Assembly (NCBI GenBank): GCA_019747165.1
Contig: JAIERC010000119.1
Location: 1 to 11,491 of the forward strand
Source: Sphingomonas sp.
GTDB taxonomy: Bacteria; Pseudomonadota; Alphaproteobacteria; Sphingomonadales; Sphingomonadaceae
Direction: 5' to 3'
Length of the DNA stretch: 11,491 bases
Part shown: in pieces, positions 1 to 6,423 of the stretch
How the letters are laid out: every line of letters begins with the position of its first letter
Numbering within the stretch: position 1 is the stretch's first letter
Program-made: the position numbers and the translations under genes
The notes under the pieces: model-generated
Database searches by the model: none
Seen by the model: only the letters and a program-made list of their open reading frames with translations
Told to the model about the DNA's origin: nothing

Positions 1-208
1 AGACCGTATAGGTCCGCAGCAGGGGTGGTTCACCGCCGGGCTGTGCTAACCGGATCGGCAGATGCTGTCCGGCGCGATGCGGCGCCATTGCTGCGCCATC
101 AGCGGGTTCGAGGTAGAATGATTTGATCACCGCACTTTCGGGCACGATCTGCGTGACTTTGAATTTACGCCAATCAGAACGGGAAGATGACGTGGTCGTC
201 GACGACAT
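1..208 (-). CDS. FAD/NAD(P) reductase-like protein, N-terminal part (runs off the left edge)
   Basis: Only the first 69 codons are present. The reading frame starts at an ATG preceded by the Shine-Dalgarno-like ACGGAG six bases upstream, and it is open to the window edge. The residues fit the start of a ferredoxin-NADP-reductase-type FAD-binding barrel: a beta strand with FKVTQIVPES, then a strand ending in FYLEPADG, then AGQHLPIRL (the 'PGQxxxL' region that closes the barrel), and LRTYTV at the edge, which matches the RxY(S/T) motif contacting the flavin. The family transfers electrons between NAD(P)H and a partner such as an iron-sulfur or heme domain; which partner applies here cannot be seen. 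It starts 18 bases after the sigma factor stop, so it is probably the third gene of the folE-sigma operon. Family assignment is fairly safe, exact product is not. Confidence 0.72.
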   Translation of the reverse strand, partial: MSSTTTSSSRSDWRKFKVTQIVPESAVIKSFYLEPADGAAMAPHRAGQHLPIRLAQPGGEPPLLRTYTV

Positions 209-226
209 GGGGGGCTCCGTTAGTAA

Positions 227-940
227 TCAGTGATACAATGGGCGGGTGCGTGCTGGTTGCGCCGCAATCAGATCGGCGAGCCGATCCGTCAACGCACTGC
301 AGGCGGCACCGGCAAAGGTCAGGAAATCGTCGAGGTCCGTGCGCTCAACTGAGGCCAGCTGAGCCTGCAGCATTTGGCGCGCCCGGAAGAACCTCGTCTT
401 GACGGTGGCGGGCAGGATATCGAGCGCGACGGCGGCTTCGTCGATCGTCATCCCCTCGATCTCGCGCAGAATGAAGACGATCCGGTAGATGTCGGGCAGG
501 CGGTTCAACGCCTCCTCAAGCGTTTTCTGTAGTTGCACGTTCGCGACATGGTGTTCGGGTGTCGGCTGCCCACCCGGATAGCGCACCTGAACGGCTCGAC
601 CTGATTCTATTCCCAACGCTTCGGTCTCGCCAATATGGGGCGCACGGCGGCGCGCTGACCGGCGTCGGGTCAATGCTTCGTTGATGACGATGCGCGTCAG
701 CCAGGTTGACAGCTTTGATCTGCCCTCAAAGCTGTCGATCGCCGCAAATGCTTTCAGATAGGCACTTTGCACGGCGTCTTCCGCTTCACCGCTATCCTTC
801 AGAACCGCCCAGGCCGCCCGAAATAGCCGTTGGTTGTGCCGCGTCGCAATGAACCGAACAGCGCCGGAGTCGCCCGCCCTAAACAGGTCGGCCAGGTCGG
901 CATCTTCCATCTCGGCATAATCAAGCGCGTCGGATCGCAT
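227..940 (-). CDS. ECF-type RNA polymerase sigma factor
   Basis: This 237-residue protein has the two-domain layout of extracytoplasmic-function sigma factors. Region 2 spans about residues 17-95 (DLFRAGDSGAVRF, then AEDAVQSAYLKAF and STWLTRIVINEAL, the core-binding and -10 recognition helices). Region 4 spans about 135-190 (LEEALNRLPDIYRIVFILRE, then a helix-turn-helix around EGMTIDEAAVALDILPATVKT and RFFRARQML). A basic linker TRRRSARRR separates them. A tail of about 40 residues follows region 4 and contains FAGAACSALTDRLADLI, a pattern seen at the end of one group of proteobacterial ECF factors. The ATG start was chosen because it overlaps the folE stop in TGATG, which implies coupled translation; the frame stays open upstream only as antisense-like residue inside folE. 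No anti-sigma factor is adjacent in the window, so how it is controlled is unknown. Confidence 0.88.
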   Translation of the reverse strand: MRSDALDYAEMEDADLADLFRAGDSGAVRFIATRHNQRLFRAAWAVLKDSGEAEDAVQSAYLKAFAAIDSFEGRSKLSTWLTRIVINEALTRRRSARRRAPHIGETEALGIESGRAVQVRYPGGQPTPEHHVANVQLQKTLEEALNRLPDIYRIVFILREIEGMTIDEAAVALDILPATVKTRFFRARQMLQAQLASVERTDLDDFLTFAGAACSALTDRLADLIAAQPARTRPLYH

Positions 941-1635
941 CAGCGCGCGCCCGCCCGCGCGTCCCGGATCGATGCCAAAAAGTCGCGACGCAGATCCCGG
1001 TCTTCGCTGAAGTCTCCCAGCCAGCATTCGGTGCGCATCGTGACGCCGCGCTGATTGACCCCGCGCGTTGCCATGCAGCCATGGGTTGCATCGATCACGA
1101 CGGCAACGCCGCGCGGGGCGAGGGCCTCCCAAAGCGTCATCCCAATCTGCTGGGTCAATCGTTCCTGCAATTGCAGCCGCCGCGAGAACGCGTCCACCAG
1201 CCGTGATAGCTTTGAAATGCCCACAACCCGGTCGCGCGGCCGATAGCCGACATGCGCCACGCCCATGATGGGGGCCATGTGGTGTTCGCAGGTCGACACC
1301 AGCGGGATGTCGCAAAGAAGGACAGTTTCTTGATAGGATTCCGCCTCGGTAAACGTGCGGCTGAGCAATGCGCTAGGATCGATCGCATAGCCCGAAAACC
1401 ATTCGCGATAGGCGCGCGCCACGCGCGCTGGCGTGTCGATCAGCCCTTCGCGCTCCGGATTGTCTCCCGCTGCCTTGATCAGGGTGCGCACTGCTGCTTC
1501 AATTTCCATTTGGCTCGGCTTTCCGTGCCGCGCGCGCAAGTCTGTTACCTCTTGGCCGGTAAATTCCGCTGGATCCAATCCTGTTTGGTCCAATTCTGTC
1601 TGGCCCAATTCTGTCTGACATTGTGAGAATTTCAA
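940..1635 (-). CDS. folE: GTP cyclohydrolase I
   Basis: The enzyme converts GTP to 7,8-dihydroneopterin triphosphate in the cytosol, the first step of tetrahydrofolate and pterin synthesis. The catalytic domain covers about residues 42-228. Visible signatures are the zinc ligands in STCEHHMAPI (Cys116, His119) and HGCMATRGV (Cys187), plus the substrate region VGISKLSRLVDAFSRRLQ and the C-terminal RTECWLG. The only start that keeps the whole frame is a TTG at 1635, preceded by AAGGA at seven bases. A later in-frame ATG at Met43 (QMEIEAA) would give a shorter protein that still holds the whole catalytic core. The first 25 residues are non-catalytic and contain three near-identical five-residue repeats (QTELG, QTELD, QTGLD). 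The stop overlaps the sigma factor start. Function is sure, the N-terminus is less so. Confidence 0.95.
   Translation of the reverse strand: MKFSQCQTELGQTELDQTGLDPAEFTGQEVTDLRARHGKPSQMEIEAAVRTLIKAAGDNPEREGLIDTPARVARAYREWFSGYAIDPSALLSRTFTEAESYQETVLLCDIPLVSTCEHHMAPIMGVAHVGYRPRDRVVGISKLSRLVDAFSRRLQLQERLTQQIGMTLWEALAPRGVAVVIDATHGCMATRGVNQRGVTMRTECWLGDFSEDRDLRRDFLASIRDARAGAR
1571..1615. repeat. Three 15-base tandem repeats in the 5' end of folE
   Basis: Three consecutive 15-base units (1571-1585, 1586-1600, 1601-1615) share the core CCAAT(T/C)CTGT on the plus strand. The two units nearest the folE start differ by one base; the third is more diverged. They are in frame with folE and encode QTELG, QTELD and QTGLD. 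Unit length is a multiple of three, so gain or loss would keep the frame. Confidence 0.85.
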
Positions 1636-1642
1636 GAATCTT

Positions 1643-1647
1643 TCCTT
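1643..1647 (-). promoter_or_regulatory. Ribosome binding site supporting the TTG start of folE
   Basis: AAGGA lies seven bases upstream of the TTG at 1635 on the minus strand. It is the main reason to accept a non-ATG start here. The next in-frame ATG falls at codon 43. Confidence 0.6.
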
Positions 1648-1657
1648 CTTAGGCCGA

Positions 1658-1675
1658 CGCTCTTTCGGAGGAGCG
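1658..1675 (-). other. Hairpin in the folE leader
   Basis: An 18-base segment folds into a 7-pair stem (one G-T pair) with a four-base loop. It lies between the candidate promoter and the folE ribosome binding site, ending about 10 bases before it. It could affect folE translation or be chance in GC-rich DNA. It does not resemble a known folate or pterin riboswitch to me; it is far too small. Confidence 0.3.
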
Positions 1676-1729
1676 CGCTAATCCGGCGATGGCGTCCATC
1701 TCCGGGCGATGTGGCAGACACATACGGCT

Positions 1730-1759
1730 ATTAGATGCCGGAGCGCCGCCATCGTTTCC
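1730..1759 (-). promoter_or_regulatory. Candidate ECF-sigma promoter of the folE operon
   Basis: On the minus strand, GGAAAC (1754-1759) is followed after 18 bases by TCTAAT (1730-1735). Known ECF promoters have a GGAAC-type -35 and a TCTnA or CGTCTAA-type -10 with about 16-17 bases between. The match falls about 95 bases upstream of folE, in the only non-coding stretch before an operon that itself encodes an ECF factor. A housekeeping promoter fits the same bases less well, as the TTGGAA overlapping the -35 has no good -10 at 17 bases. This is an inference from motif resemblance alone. Confidence 0.4.
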
Positions 1760-1770
1760 AAGATTCTGCG

Positions 1771-1799
1771 AAAAAATGCTGACGGTGCAAATGACCGTC
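1771..1799 (-). terminator. Likely intrinsic terminator after the RNA methyltransferase gene
   Basis: On the minus strand GACGGT and ACCGTC pair around a 7-base loop and are followed after three bases by ATTTTTT. The stem is short (6 pairs) but the T tract is clear and correctly oriented for the operon ending at 1901, about 100 bases upstream. The candidate folE promoter starts about 12 bases beyond the T tract, so this would insulate the two operons. Confidence 0.5.
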
Positions 1800-1900
1800 G
1801 CGCGCGTGAAACGCCTCCTGCTCGCGAACCGGTCTCAGCGCTTCGGACAATAGCCATTCAACGACACGGCCCGCGCCCTGGCGGCGTGACATTGGACGCG

Positions 1901-2701
1901 TTAGCCGCGCGCGCGCCCCAGCACTTCATAGGCCATCACCGCCGTTGCCACGGCGGCATTCAGGCTGTCGGCCTTGCCCAGCATGGGGATCTTGACCAGC
2001 AGATCACACGCGGCGGCATAGTCATCGGGCATGCCCTGCGCTTCATTGCCGGTCAGCAAAAAGGTCGGCGTGGCATAATTGGCGGCACGGTAAGGGGTGT
2101 CGGTGTCGAGGCTCAGCCCAACCAGCTGGCCCGGTCCGGCGCGCAGCCAGGCGATGAAATCGGCCCAGTCGCACTGGACGATCGGCACGGTGAACAGCGC
2201 CCCCATGCTTGCGCGCACTGCCTCTACCGAGAAAGGATCGACGCAGTCGCCGATCAGGATCAGCCCGCCCGCGCCGACTGCATCCCCGGTGCGCAGGATC
2301 GTGCCAAGGTTGCCGGGATCGCGCAGTCGCTCGGCGACCAGCCAGATGTCGGCGCGCGTCCGCTCAAGTGACGCGAGCGACCGAGCAAATTCAGCAAACA
2401 CGCCCACCACTGCCTGCGGGTTATCCTTGCCCGACAGTTTTGACAGGATATCGGGCACCGTCTCGATTGCTTCGCCACCCGCCGCCTCGACATCGGCGAT
2501 CAGCGCGGTGACCAGCGGGTGGGCGGCACTGTCGCGGGCATAAAACAGGAATTGCGGCAACCGCCCGGTCTCGCGCGCCTCCGTCAGGATGCGCAGACCC
2601 TCGGCCAGGAACAGCCCTTCTTCGCGGCGGTGGCGCTTGTCGCGCAATTGGCGCACGCGCTTAATCAGGGGGTTGGAGTAAGCAGTGATTTCGCGCGGCA
2701 T
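1901..2701 (-). CDS. SpoU/TrmH-family RNA 2'-O-ribose methyltransferase
   Basis: The protein (266 residues) transfers a methyl group from S-adenosylmethionine to a ribose 2'-OH of rRNA or tRNA. The N-terminal substrate-binding domain (about residues 5-100, with NPLIKRVRQLRDKRHRREEG and FLAEGLRIL) precedes the knotted SPOUT catalytic domain. All three family motifs are visible: motif 1 in RLRDPGNLGTILRT (about 125-137), motif 2 in LLTGNEAQGM (215-224) and motif 3 in IPMLGKADSLNAAVA (238-252), which form the trefoil knot and cofactor pocket. The exact target nucleotide cannot be told. ATG at 2701 is preferred over a TTG at 2713 that would overlap the HPr stop: a GAGG lies about 13 bases before the ATG but only one base before the TTG. 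It begins eight bases after HPr, so it is probably cotranscribed with the PTS genes although no functional link is evident. Confidence 0.9.
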   Translation of the reverse strand: MPREITAYSNPLIKRVRQLRDKRHRREEGLFLAEGLRILTEARETGRLPQFLFYARDSAAHPLVTALIADVEAAGGEAIETVPDILSKLSGKDNPQAVVGVFAEFARSLASLERTRADIWLVAERLRDPGNLGTILRTGDAVGAGGLILIGDCVDPFSVEAVRASMGALFTVPIVQCDWADFIAWLRAGPGQLVGLSLDTDTPYRAANYATPTFLLTGNEAQGMPDDYAAACDLLVKIPMLGKADSLNAAVATAVMAYEVLGRARG

Positions 2702-2709
2702 TGGCGGGA

Positions 2710-2982
2710 TCAATCCTCGCCGAACTTCGCCTCGACCAGCTCGGCCAGCGCGTCCACGGTGGCTTGGGCGCCGTCGCCCTCGGCGCTGATCGTGATGTGG
2801 TCGCCCATCGCCGCGCCCAACATCATCAGCCCCATGATCGATGTACCGGTGACCGGCGATCCATCCTTCACGACGGCGACATCGACGGGCAGGGTGGAGG
2901 CAAGCGTCACGAATTTCGCGCTGGCTCGTGCATGCAGGCCGCGACGATTGGTGATGGTGACCGTGCGAAAAACCTTGCTCAC
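2710..2982 (-). CDS. ptsH: HPr phosphocarrier protein
   Basis: This 90-residue protein is an HPr-family phosphocarrier. The phosphorylated histidine is His17 in RRGLHARASAKFV, and the regulatory serine site is Ser48 in GTSIMGLMML, which HPr kinase modifies in relatives. Both residues are intact, so both the PEP-driven phosphorelay and the ATP-dependent control of it are possible. It starts with GTG, and the sequence GTGA overlaps the EIIA stop by four bases, indicating coupled translation. No sugar-specific permease and no enzyme I lie in the window, so in this lineage it most likely works in a regulatory (nitrogen-type) PTS, with enzyme I encoded elsewhere. It could equally be named npr. Confidence 0.95.
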   Translation of the reverse strand: MSKVFRTVTITNRRGLHARASAKFVTLASTLPVDVAVVKDGSPVTGTSIMGLMMLGAAMGDHITISAEGDGAQATVDALAELVEAKFGED

Positions 2983-3386
2983 GCGGCGGCTTCGCCCAGC
3001 ACTTCGGACGCGACCGAGATGTATTTGCGGCCTGCTTCGCGCGCAGCGGCTACGGCGTCGGTCACTTTCATCGATTTGCGCGCGCCTTCCAGGCGAATCA
3101 GCATCGGCAGATTGATCCCGGCGATCACCTCAACCCGACCGGTTTCCATCAGCGAAATGGCGAGGTTGGACGGCGTGCCGCCAAACAAATCAGTCAGCAC
3201 GATCACGCCCTGGCCGGTTTCCACCGCCGTAATGGCGCTCGCAATATCGGCGCGGCGGCCCTCCATATCGTCATCGGGGCCGATTGAAATGGTGGCGATA
3301 TGGTCTTGCTTGCCGACGACATGCTCCATCGCCGTCACAAATTCTTCGGCCAGACGGCCATGGGTAACGAGTACCAGCCCGATCAT
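2979..3386 (-). CDS. Mannose-family PTS EIIA component
   Basis: The 135-residue protein matches the EIIA(Man) fold: MIGLVLVTHG with the phosphorylated His9 in the usual position, DLFGGTPSNLAIS (about 66-78) and the closing helix region INLPMLIRLEGAR. The family takes phosphate from HPr. In alphaproteobacteria this soluble EIIA occurs without the matching EIIB-EIIC-EIID permease, and none is present here, so a regulatory role is inferred. It begins 61 bases after rapZ, the only sizeable gap in the operon, and overlaps the HPr start by four bases. No convincing promoter is seen in the gap. The start ATG is the first in the frame; its ribosome binding site is weak. Confidence 0.93.
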   Translation of the reverse strand: MIGLVLVTHGRLAEEFVTAMEHVVGKQDHIATISIGPDDDMEGRRADIASAITAVETGQGVIVLTDLFGGTPSNLAISLMETGRVEVIAGINLPMLIRLEGARKSMKVTDAVAAAREAGRKYISVASEVLGEAAA

Positions 3387-3447
3387 CGACGCCCGATCAC
3401 TTCAGAAAAGTCCCCACAATCATGCCCCGAAATATGCCCGTCCATCG

Positions 3448-4377
3448 TCACACATTAATCGGCGTCACTGGAACAGCTTCAAGCGAGTCCTGTGATGCCG
3501 CCCCCAGATCGCGGTGCGTAACCGTGGGCGAAAATCCCGCGTCGCGCAACCGCTTCGCCATTCGTTCAGCGACATGGACCGAACGATGTCTCCCGCCGGT
3601 ACAACCGAAAGCGATGGTTACATAGGATTTTCCCTCGGCATGGTAGCGTGGCAGCAGCAGCAGGATCATTGCGTCAATCGCCGCCATTGCCTCAGCATAG
3701 GCCGGATCGGCGATGATGTAATCCCCGACATCGGCATCAAGCCCGGTGCCGGGGCGCAGCGAATCGTCCCAATGCGGATTGCGGAGAAATCGCACGTCGA
3801 GCACCAGATCGGCATCCCGCGGCAGGCCGCGCGCAAAGCCGAACGAGATGACTGAAAGCGTTGGCCCGCTGAGACCTTCACGCGCAAAGGTTGATCGAAT
3901 CTTCTGCGCCAGTTCGTTGCTCGACAAATTGGTCGTGTCGATCAACCTGTTGGCCCAGCGCCGCAACGGCGCCAGCATTTCGCGCTCGCGGGAGATGCCG
4001 TCAGACGCCGGTCGATCAAGCGCCAGCGGGTGGCGTCGGCGAGTCTCCGAATAGCGCCGTTCGAGCTCAGCCCCGGCGCAGTCGAGGAACAGGGTGCCAA
4101 TGTCATGACCATGATCCGCCCGCAGTTTTTTGATTCTCTTGACGATCTTGTCGGGATCGAAATCACGGGTCTGTGCCCCGAATCCGAGTGCGAGCGGTCG
4201 AACGCTTTGCCCCGCGCCCGGAGGCAGCGCCGTTGCCAACAAGCGATCAAGCAGCAATAGCGGCAGATTATCGACCACTTCCCAGCCCAGATCTTCCAAC
4301 GTCTTTAACGTGGTTGATTTGCCCGCGCCCGACATGCCGGTGACGAGCAATATGTCCTTTGTTTCGGGCCGCGTCAT
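3448..4377 (-). CDS. rapZ: RapZ-family nucleotide-binding protein
   Basis: The protein has 309 residues, close to the usual 285-300 of RapZ (YvcJ/YhbJ). The N-terminal kinase-like domain carries a Walker A motif GMSGAGKS (residues 14-21) and a Walker B-like strand TLFLDCAG (about 95-102). The C-terminal domain has the family hallmarks SFGFARGLPRDADLVLDVRF (about 178-197) and FGCTGGRHRSV (257-267). In Escherichia coli the C-terminal domain binds the small RNAs GlmY and GlmZ and steers glucosamine-6-phosphate synthase levels; whether such RNAs exist in this organism is unknown. The ATG overlaps the hprK stop by four bases (ATGA). Its place next to HPr kinase and EIIA is the common arrangement in alphaproteobacteria and implies a link with PTS signalling. 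Confidence 0.94.
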   Translation of the reverse strand: MTRPETKDILLVTGMSGAGKSTTLKTLEDLGWEVVDNLPLLLLDRLLATALPPGAGQSVRPLALGFGAQTRDFDPDKIVKRIKKLRADHGHDIGTLFLDCAGAELERRYSETRRRHPLALDRPASDGISREREMLAPLRRWANRLIDTTNLSSNELAQKIRSTFAREGLSGPTLSVISFGFARGLPRDADLVLDVRFLRNPHWDDSLRPGTGLDADVGDYIIADPAYAEAMAAIDAMILLLLPRYHAEGKSYVTIAFGCTGGRHRSVHVAERMAKRLRDAGFSPTVTHRDLGAASQDSLEAVPVTPINV

Positions 4378-4808
4378 GCCGTTGCTCTCAGACGCTGAAG
4401 GGCAAGCTCCACCTTGATCGGCGCCGATGCGTGCCTTCCTTCCAGGGTAACCACGGCAATATCGATCCCGGCGATCCGTCTGCTTTGCTGTTCAGGGGGC
4501 ATGCGTTCAACATTCTCGGCCAATGCGATCAACAAGGCGACGGGCACCCGATCGCGGTGCGGCATTGGCATGATGCCAAGTCCGCGCACCTCGATCTTCC
4601 CGGCAATTGTTGCAGGTGCTGTTGCCAGCAATTGCTTCCCGGACCGAGTCAACATGGTATAATCGTCGCTGACAAGCTGCGCGCCGCGATCGATCAAGCG
4701 CAGCGCGAGATCGGATTTCCCCGCGCCCGAAGGCCCCTCAATCAGGACGGCAAGGTCACCAATCGCGACGCAGGATGCGTGCAGCGTTTCGGATGAAACG
4801 ATGGTCAT
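4374..4808 (-). CDS. hprK: Short-form HPr kinase/phosphorylase
   Basis: HPr kinase phosphorylates, and can dephosphorylate, the regulatory serine of HPr. At 144 residues this is about half the length of the Gram-positive enzyme: the N-terminal domain is absent and only the P-loop core remains, which is the known alphaproteobacterial form. Visible are the Walker A GPSGAGKS (25-32), the metal/catalytic DD at 48-49 (LVSDDYTML) and the HprK signature EVRGLGIM (73-80). The ATG at 4808 was chosen because it has AAGG seven bases upstream and begins just before the conserved LHASCVAI strand; a longer upstream frame would run back into chvG. It lies 13 bases after the chvG stop and overlaps the rapZ start. 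Confidence 0.92.
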   Translation of the reverse strand: MTIVSSETLHASCVAIGDLAVLIEGPSGAGKSDLALRLIDRGAQLVSDDYTMLTRSGKQLLATAPATIAGKIEVRGLGIMPMPHRDRVPVALLIALAENVERMPPEQQSRRIAGIDIAVVTLEGRHASAPIKVELALQRLRATA

Positions 4809-4825
4809 CGACGGGCCTTGTTCAT
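4805..4825 (-). other. Six-codon mini-ORF bridging chvG and hprK
   Basis: On the minus strand, ATG AAC AAG GCC CGT CGA TGA sits exactly between the two genes. Its ATG overlaps the chvG stop (ATGA) and its TGA overlaps the hprK ATG (ATGA). A GGAG lies five bases before its ATG. It would encode MNKARR. It may be a chance product of a short spacer, since the AAGG inside it also serves as the ordinary hprK ribosome binding site. Confidence 0.3.
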
Positions 4826-6423
4826 GACATCTCCGCCAAGGGCAGCCTGACGACGAATCGTGCGCCATTGTGCTGGTCGCTGCGCGATTCGACGGCAATT
4901 TTCCCTTGATGGCCCTCGATAATCGTCCGCGCAATGGCAAGACCAAGCCCGGAATGCTTGCCAAATGCTTCTTCCGCCGGCCTTATCGACTGAAAGCGGC
5001 GAAAAACCTGCTCTCGGGACTCTTCGGGCACGCCGGGACCTTCATCCTCAACCGCAATTTCAACCTCACGCGCGTCAACCACCATGGATATCGCAATCAA
5101 GCCTTCATTGGGCGAAAAGGAAATGGCATTGTCGATCAGGTTCTCGAATACCCGTTCCAGCCGCGTATCTTCCCCAAGCACCAGCAATGGTTTGTCGTGG
5201 CGATGATCGACGCGCATGCTGACTCCGCGTTCGATGCCGCGCTGGGTGCGGGCATTCAGCAACGCGTCGATCATCGCGCCGATATCGACGGGTTCGAACT
5301 TGGCTCGGCTAAGCTGCGCGTCGAGCCGTGATGCTTCGGAAATGTCGCTGATCAGCCGATCGAGCCGATGGACATCGTCGCGCACGATCGCGAGCAGTTT
5401 TTCCTGCAGCGCCGGTTCGCGGACCATACCCAGCCCCTCAACCGCAGAACGAAGTGAGGCGAGCGGGTTTTTCATTTCGTGCGTCACATCGGCGGCAAAT
5501 GCTTCGGTTGCGTCAATCCGCGCACGCAGCGCCTGGCTCATGTCCGACAGGGCGCGCGCCAGCATGCCGATTTCGTCACCGCGCGAGGGGAGGCGGGGGA
5601 CCACGACTTCGCGGGCGCGCCCGAGCCGGACCCGCACGGCGGCCAGCGCTAGCCGCCGTAACGGCCGAACGATCGTGCGCGCCAAAAACAGCGAGAGTAA
5701 AATCGATGCAATCGACACGACCAGCAGCACCAGGCTTAGCCGAAACCGCTCGAGTCGCACCGTTTGGGTGATGTCCCTTGCGTTGATCGCGGTCATCACC
5801 ACGGTGCTGTCGCGACGATGGCCGGGCAATGGCGCGGCAGCGGTGATGACGGGCGTGCGATCAGGCGCGCGCCAGACCGTCGCGACGGCTTGCTGCGTCT
5901 GTTGAGCAATGGGCACGTCGGGCCAGGTCTGGCCCGCGCGGCGTTCGCGATACAGCGGTGCGCGCTCGGCCCCGACCACCGTGTCGATTAACGCATCCAG
6001 GAACCGACCCGCGCGGGCACCGCTGCTTTCGGTATTGGGATCGATCAGCGTGAAATTACGCAATCCCATCGCGCGGCTATCGGTGATCTGAGCACCGGTT
6101 GCATCGAAGAGGCGCAGTCTGGTGCCGGTGTAGCGGGCAAGATCAATTGCCAGTGCCTCGCGCGCCTGCGGTTGGGCGGCAGCAAGCGCCTCTGCGATCA
6201 GCCGTGCCTCCCGCTTGGCTTGCGCAACCCGGCTATCGACGATGCGGCTGCGAAAACTGTCGAGATAGAAGAATCCGCCAGCCAGCATGGCGAGCGCGAA
6301 GATGTTGACCGCTAAAATACGCCGGGTGAGGGAGATTCGTCCCGACCAGCGCAAGGAAAGATCGCTATCATGATCGTCGCCGTGGCGCGGGTTATTCTTC
6401 TGAGAATCGATAGCCAGCGCCAT
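4822..6423 (-). CDS. chvG: ChvG/BvrS-type membrane sensor histidine kinase
   Basis: From the first plausible ATG (6423) the protein has 533 residues. A cytoplasmic N-terminus is followed by a first membrane span (about 36-53), a periplasmic sensing region of about 175 residues, a second span (about 229-248), a HAMP linker (RTIVRPLRRLALAA onwards), the dimerisation/phosphoacceptor domain with His315 in ADVTHEMKNPLASL, and the ATPase domain with N box ENLIDN (427-432), DEGPGVP (460-466) and SGLGLAIA (491-498). ChvG responds to acid and envelope stress in rhizobia and BvrS in Brucella. The start is uncertain: the ATG overlaps chvI by 32 bases and lacks a clear ribosome binding site, while no other in-frame ATG precedes the first span; a TTG at 6354 is an alternative. 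Confidence 0.93.
   Translation of the reverse strand: MALAIDSQKNNPRHGDDHDSDLSLRWSGRISLTRRILAVNIFALAMLAGGFFYLDSFRSRIVDSRVAQAKREARLIAEALAAAQPQAREALAIDLARYTGTRLRLFDATGAQITDSRAMGLRNFTLIDPNTESSGARAGRFLDALIDTVVGAERAPLYRERRAGQTWPDVPIAQQTQQAVATVWRAPDRTPVITAAAPLPGHRRDSTVVMTAINARDITQTVRLERFRLSLVLLVVSIASILLSLFLARTIVRPLRRLALAAVRVRLGRAREVVVPRLPSRGDEIGMLARALSDMSQALRARIDATEAFAADVTHEMKNPLASLRSAVEGLGMVREPALQEKLLAIVRDDVHRLDRLISDISEASRLDAQLSRAKFEPVDIGAMIDALLNARTQRGIERGVSMRVDHRHDKPLLVLGEDTRLERVFENLIDNAISFSPNEGLIAISMVVDAREVEIAVEDEGPGVPEESREQVFRRFQSIRPAEEAFGKHSGLGLAIARTIIEGHQGKIAVESRSDQHNGARFVVRLPLAEMS

Noticed and set aside
1636..1760. Folate, pterin or preQ1 riboswitch in the folE leader
   Set aside because: Only one small hairpin is seen; no conserved aptamer core could be recognised.
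1709..2371. 220-codon plus-strand frame opposite the RNA methyltransferase
   Set aside because: Mostly antisense to a well-supported gene; low-complexity His/Arg/Gln-rich residues and no recognisable domain.
2701..3495. 264-codon plus-strand frame opposite HPr and EIIA
   Set aside because: Antisense to two genes with intact active-site motifs; Ser/Thr/Arg-rich translation without homology that I can see.
5216..5905. 229-codon plus-strand frame opposite chvG
   Set aside because: Antisense to the sensor kinase; composition is that of a shadow frame.
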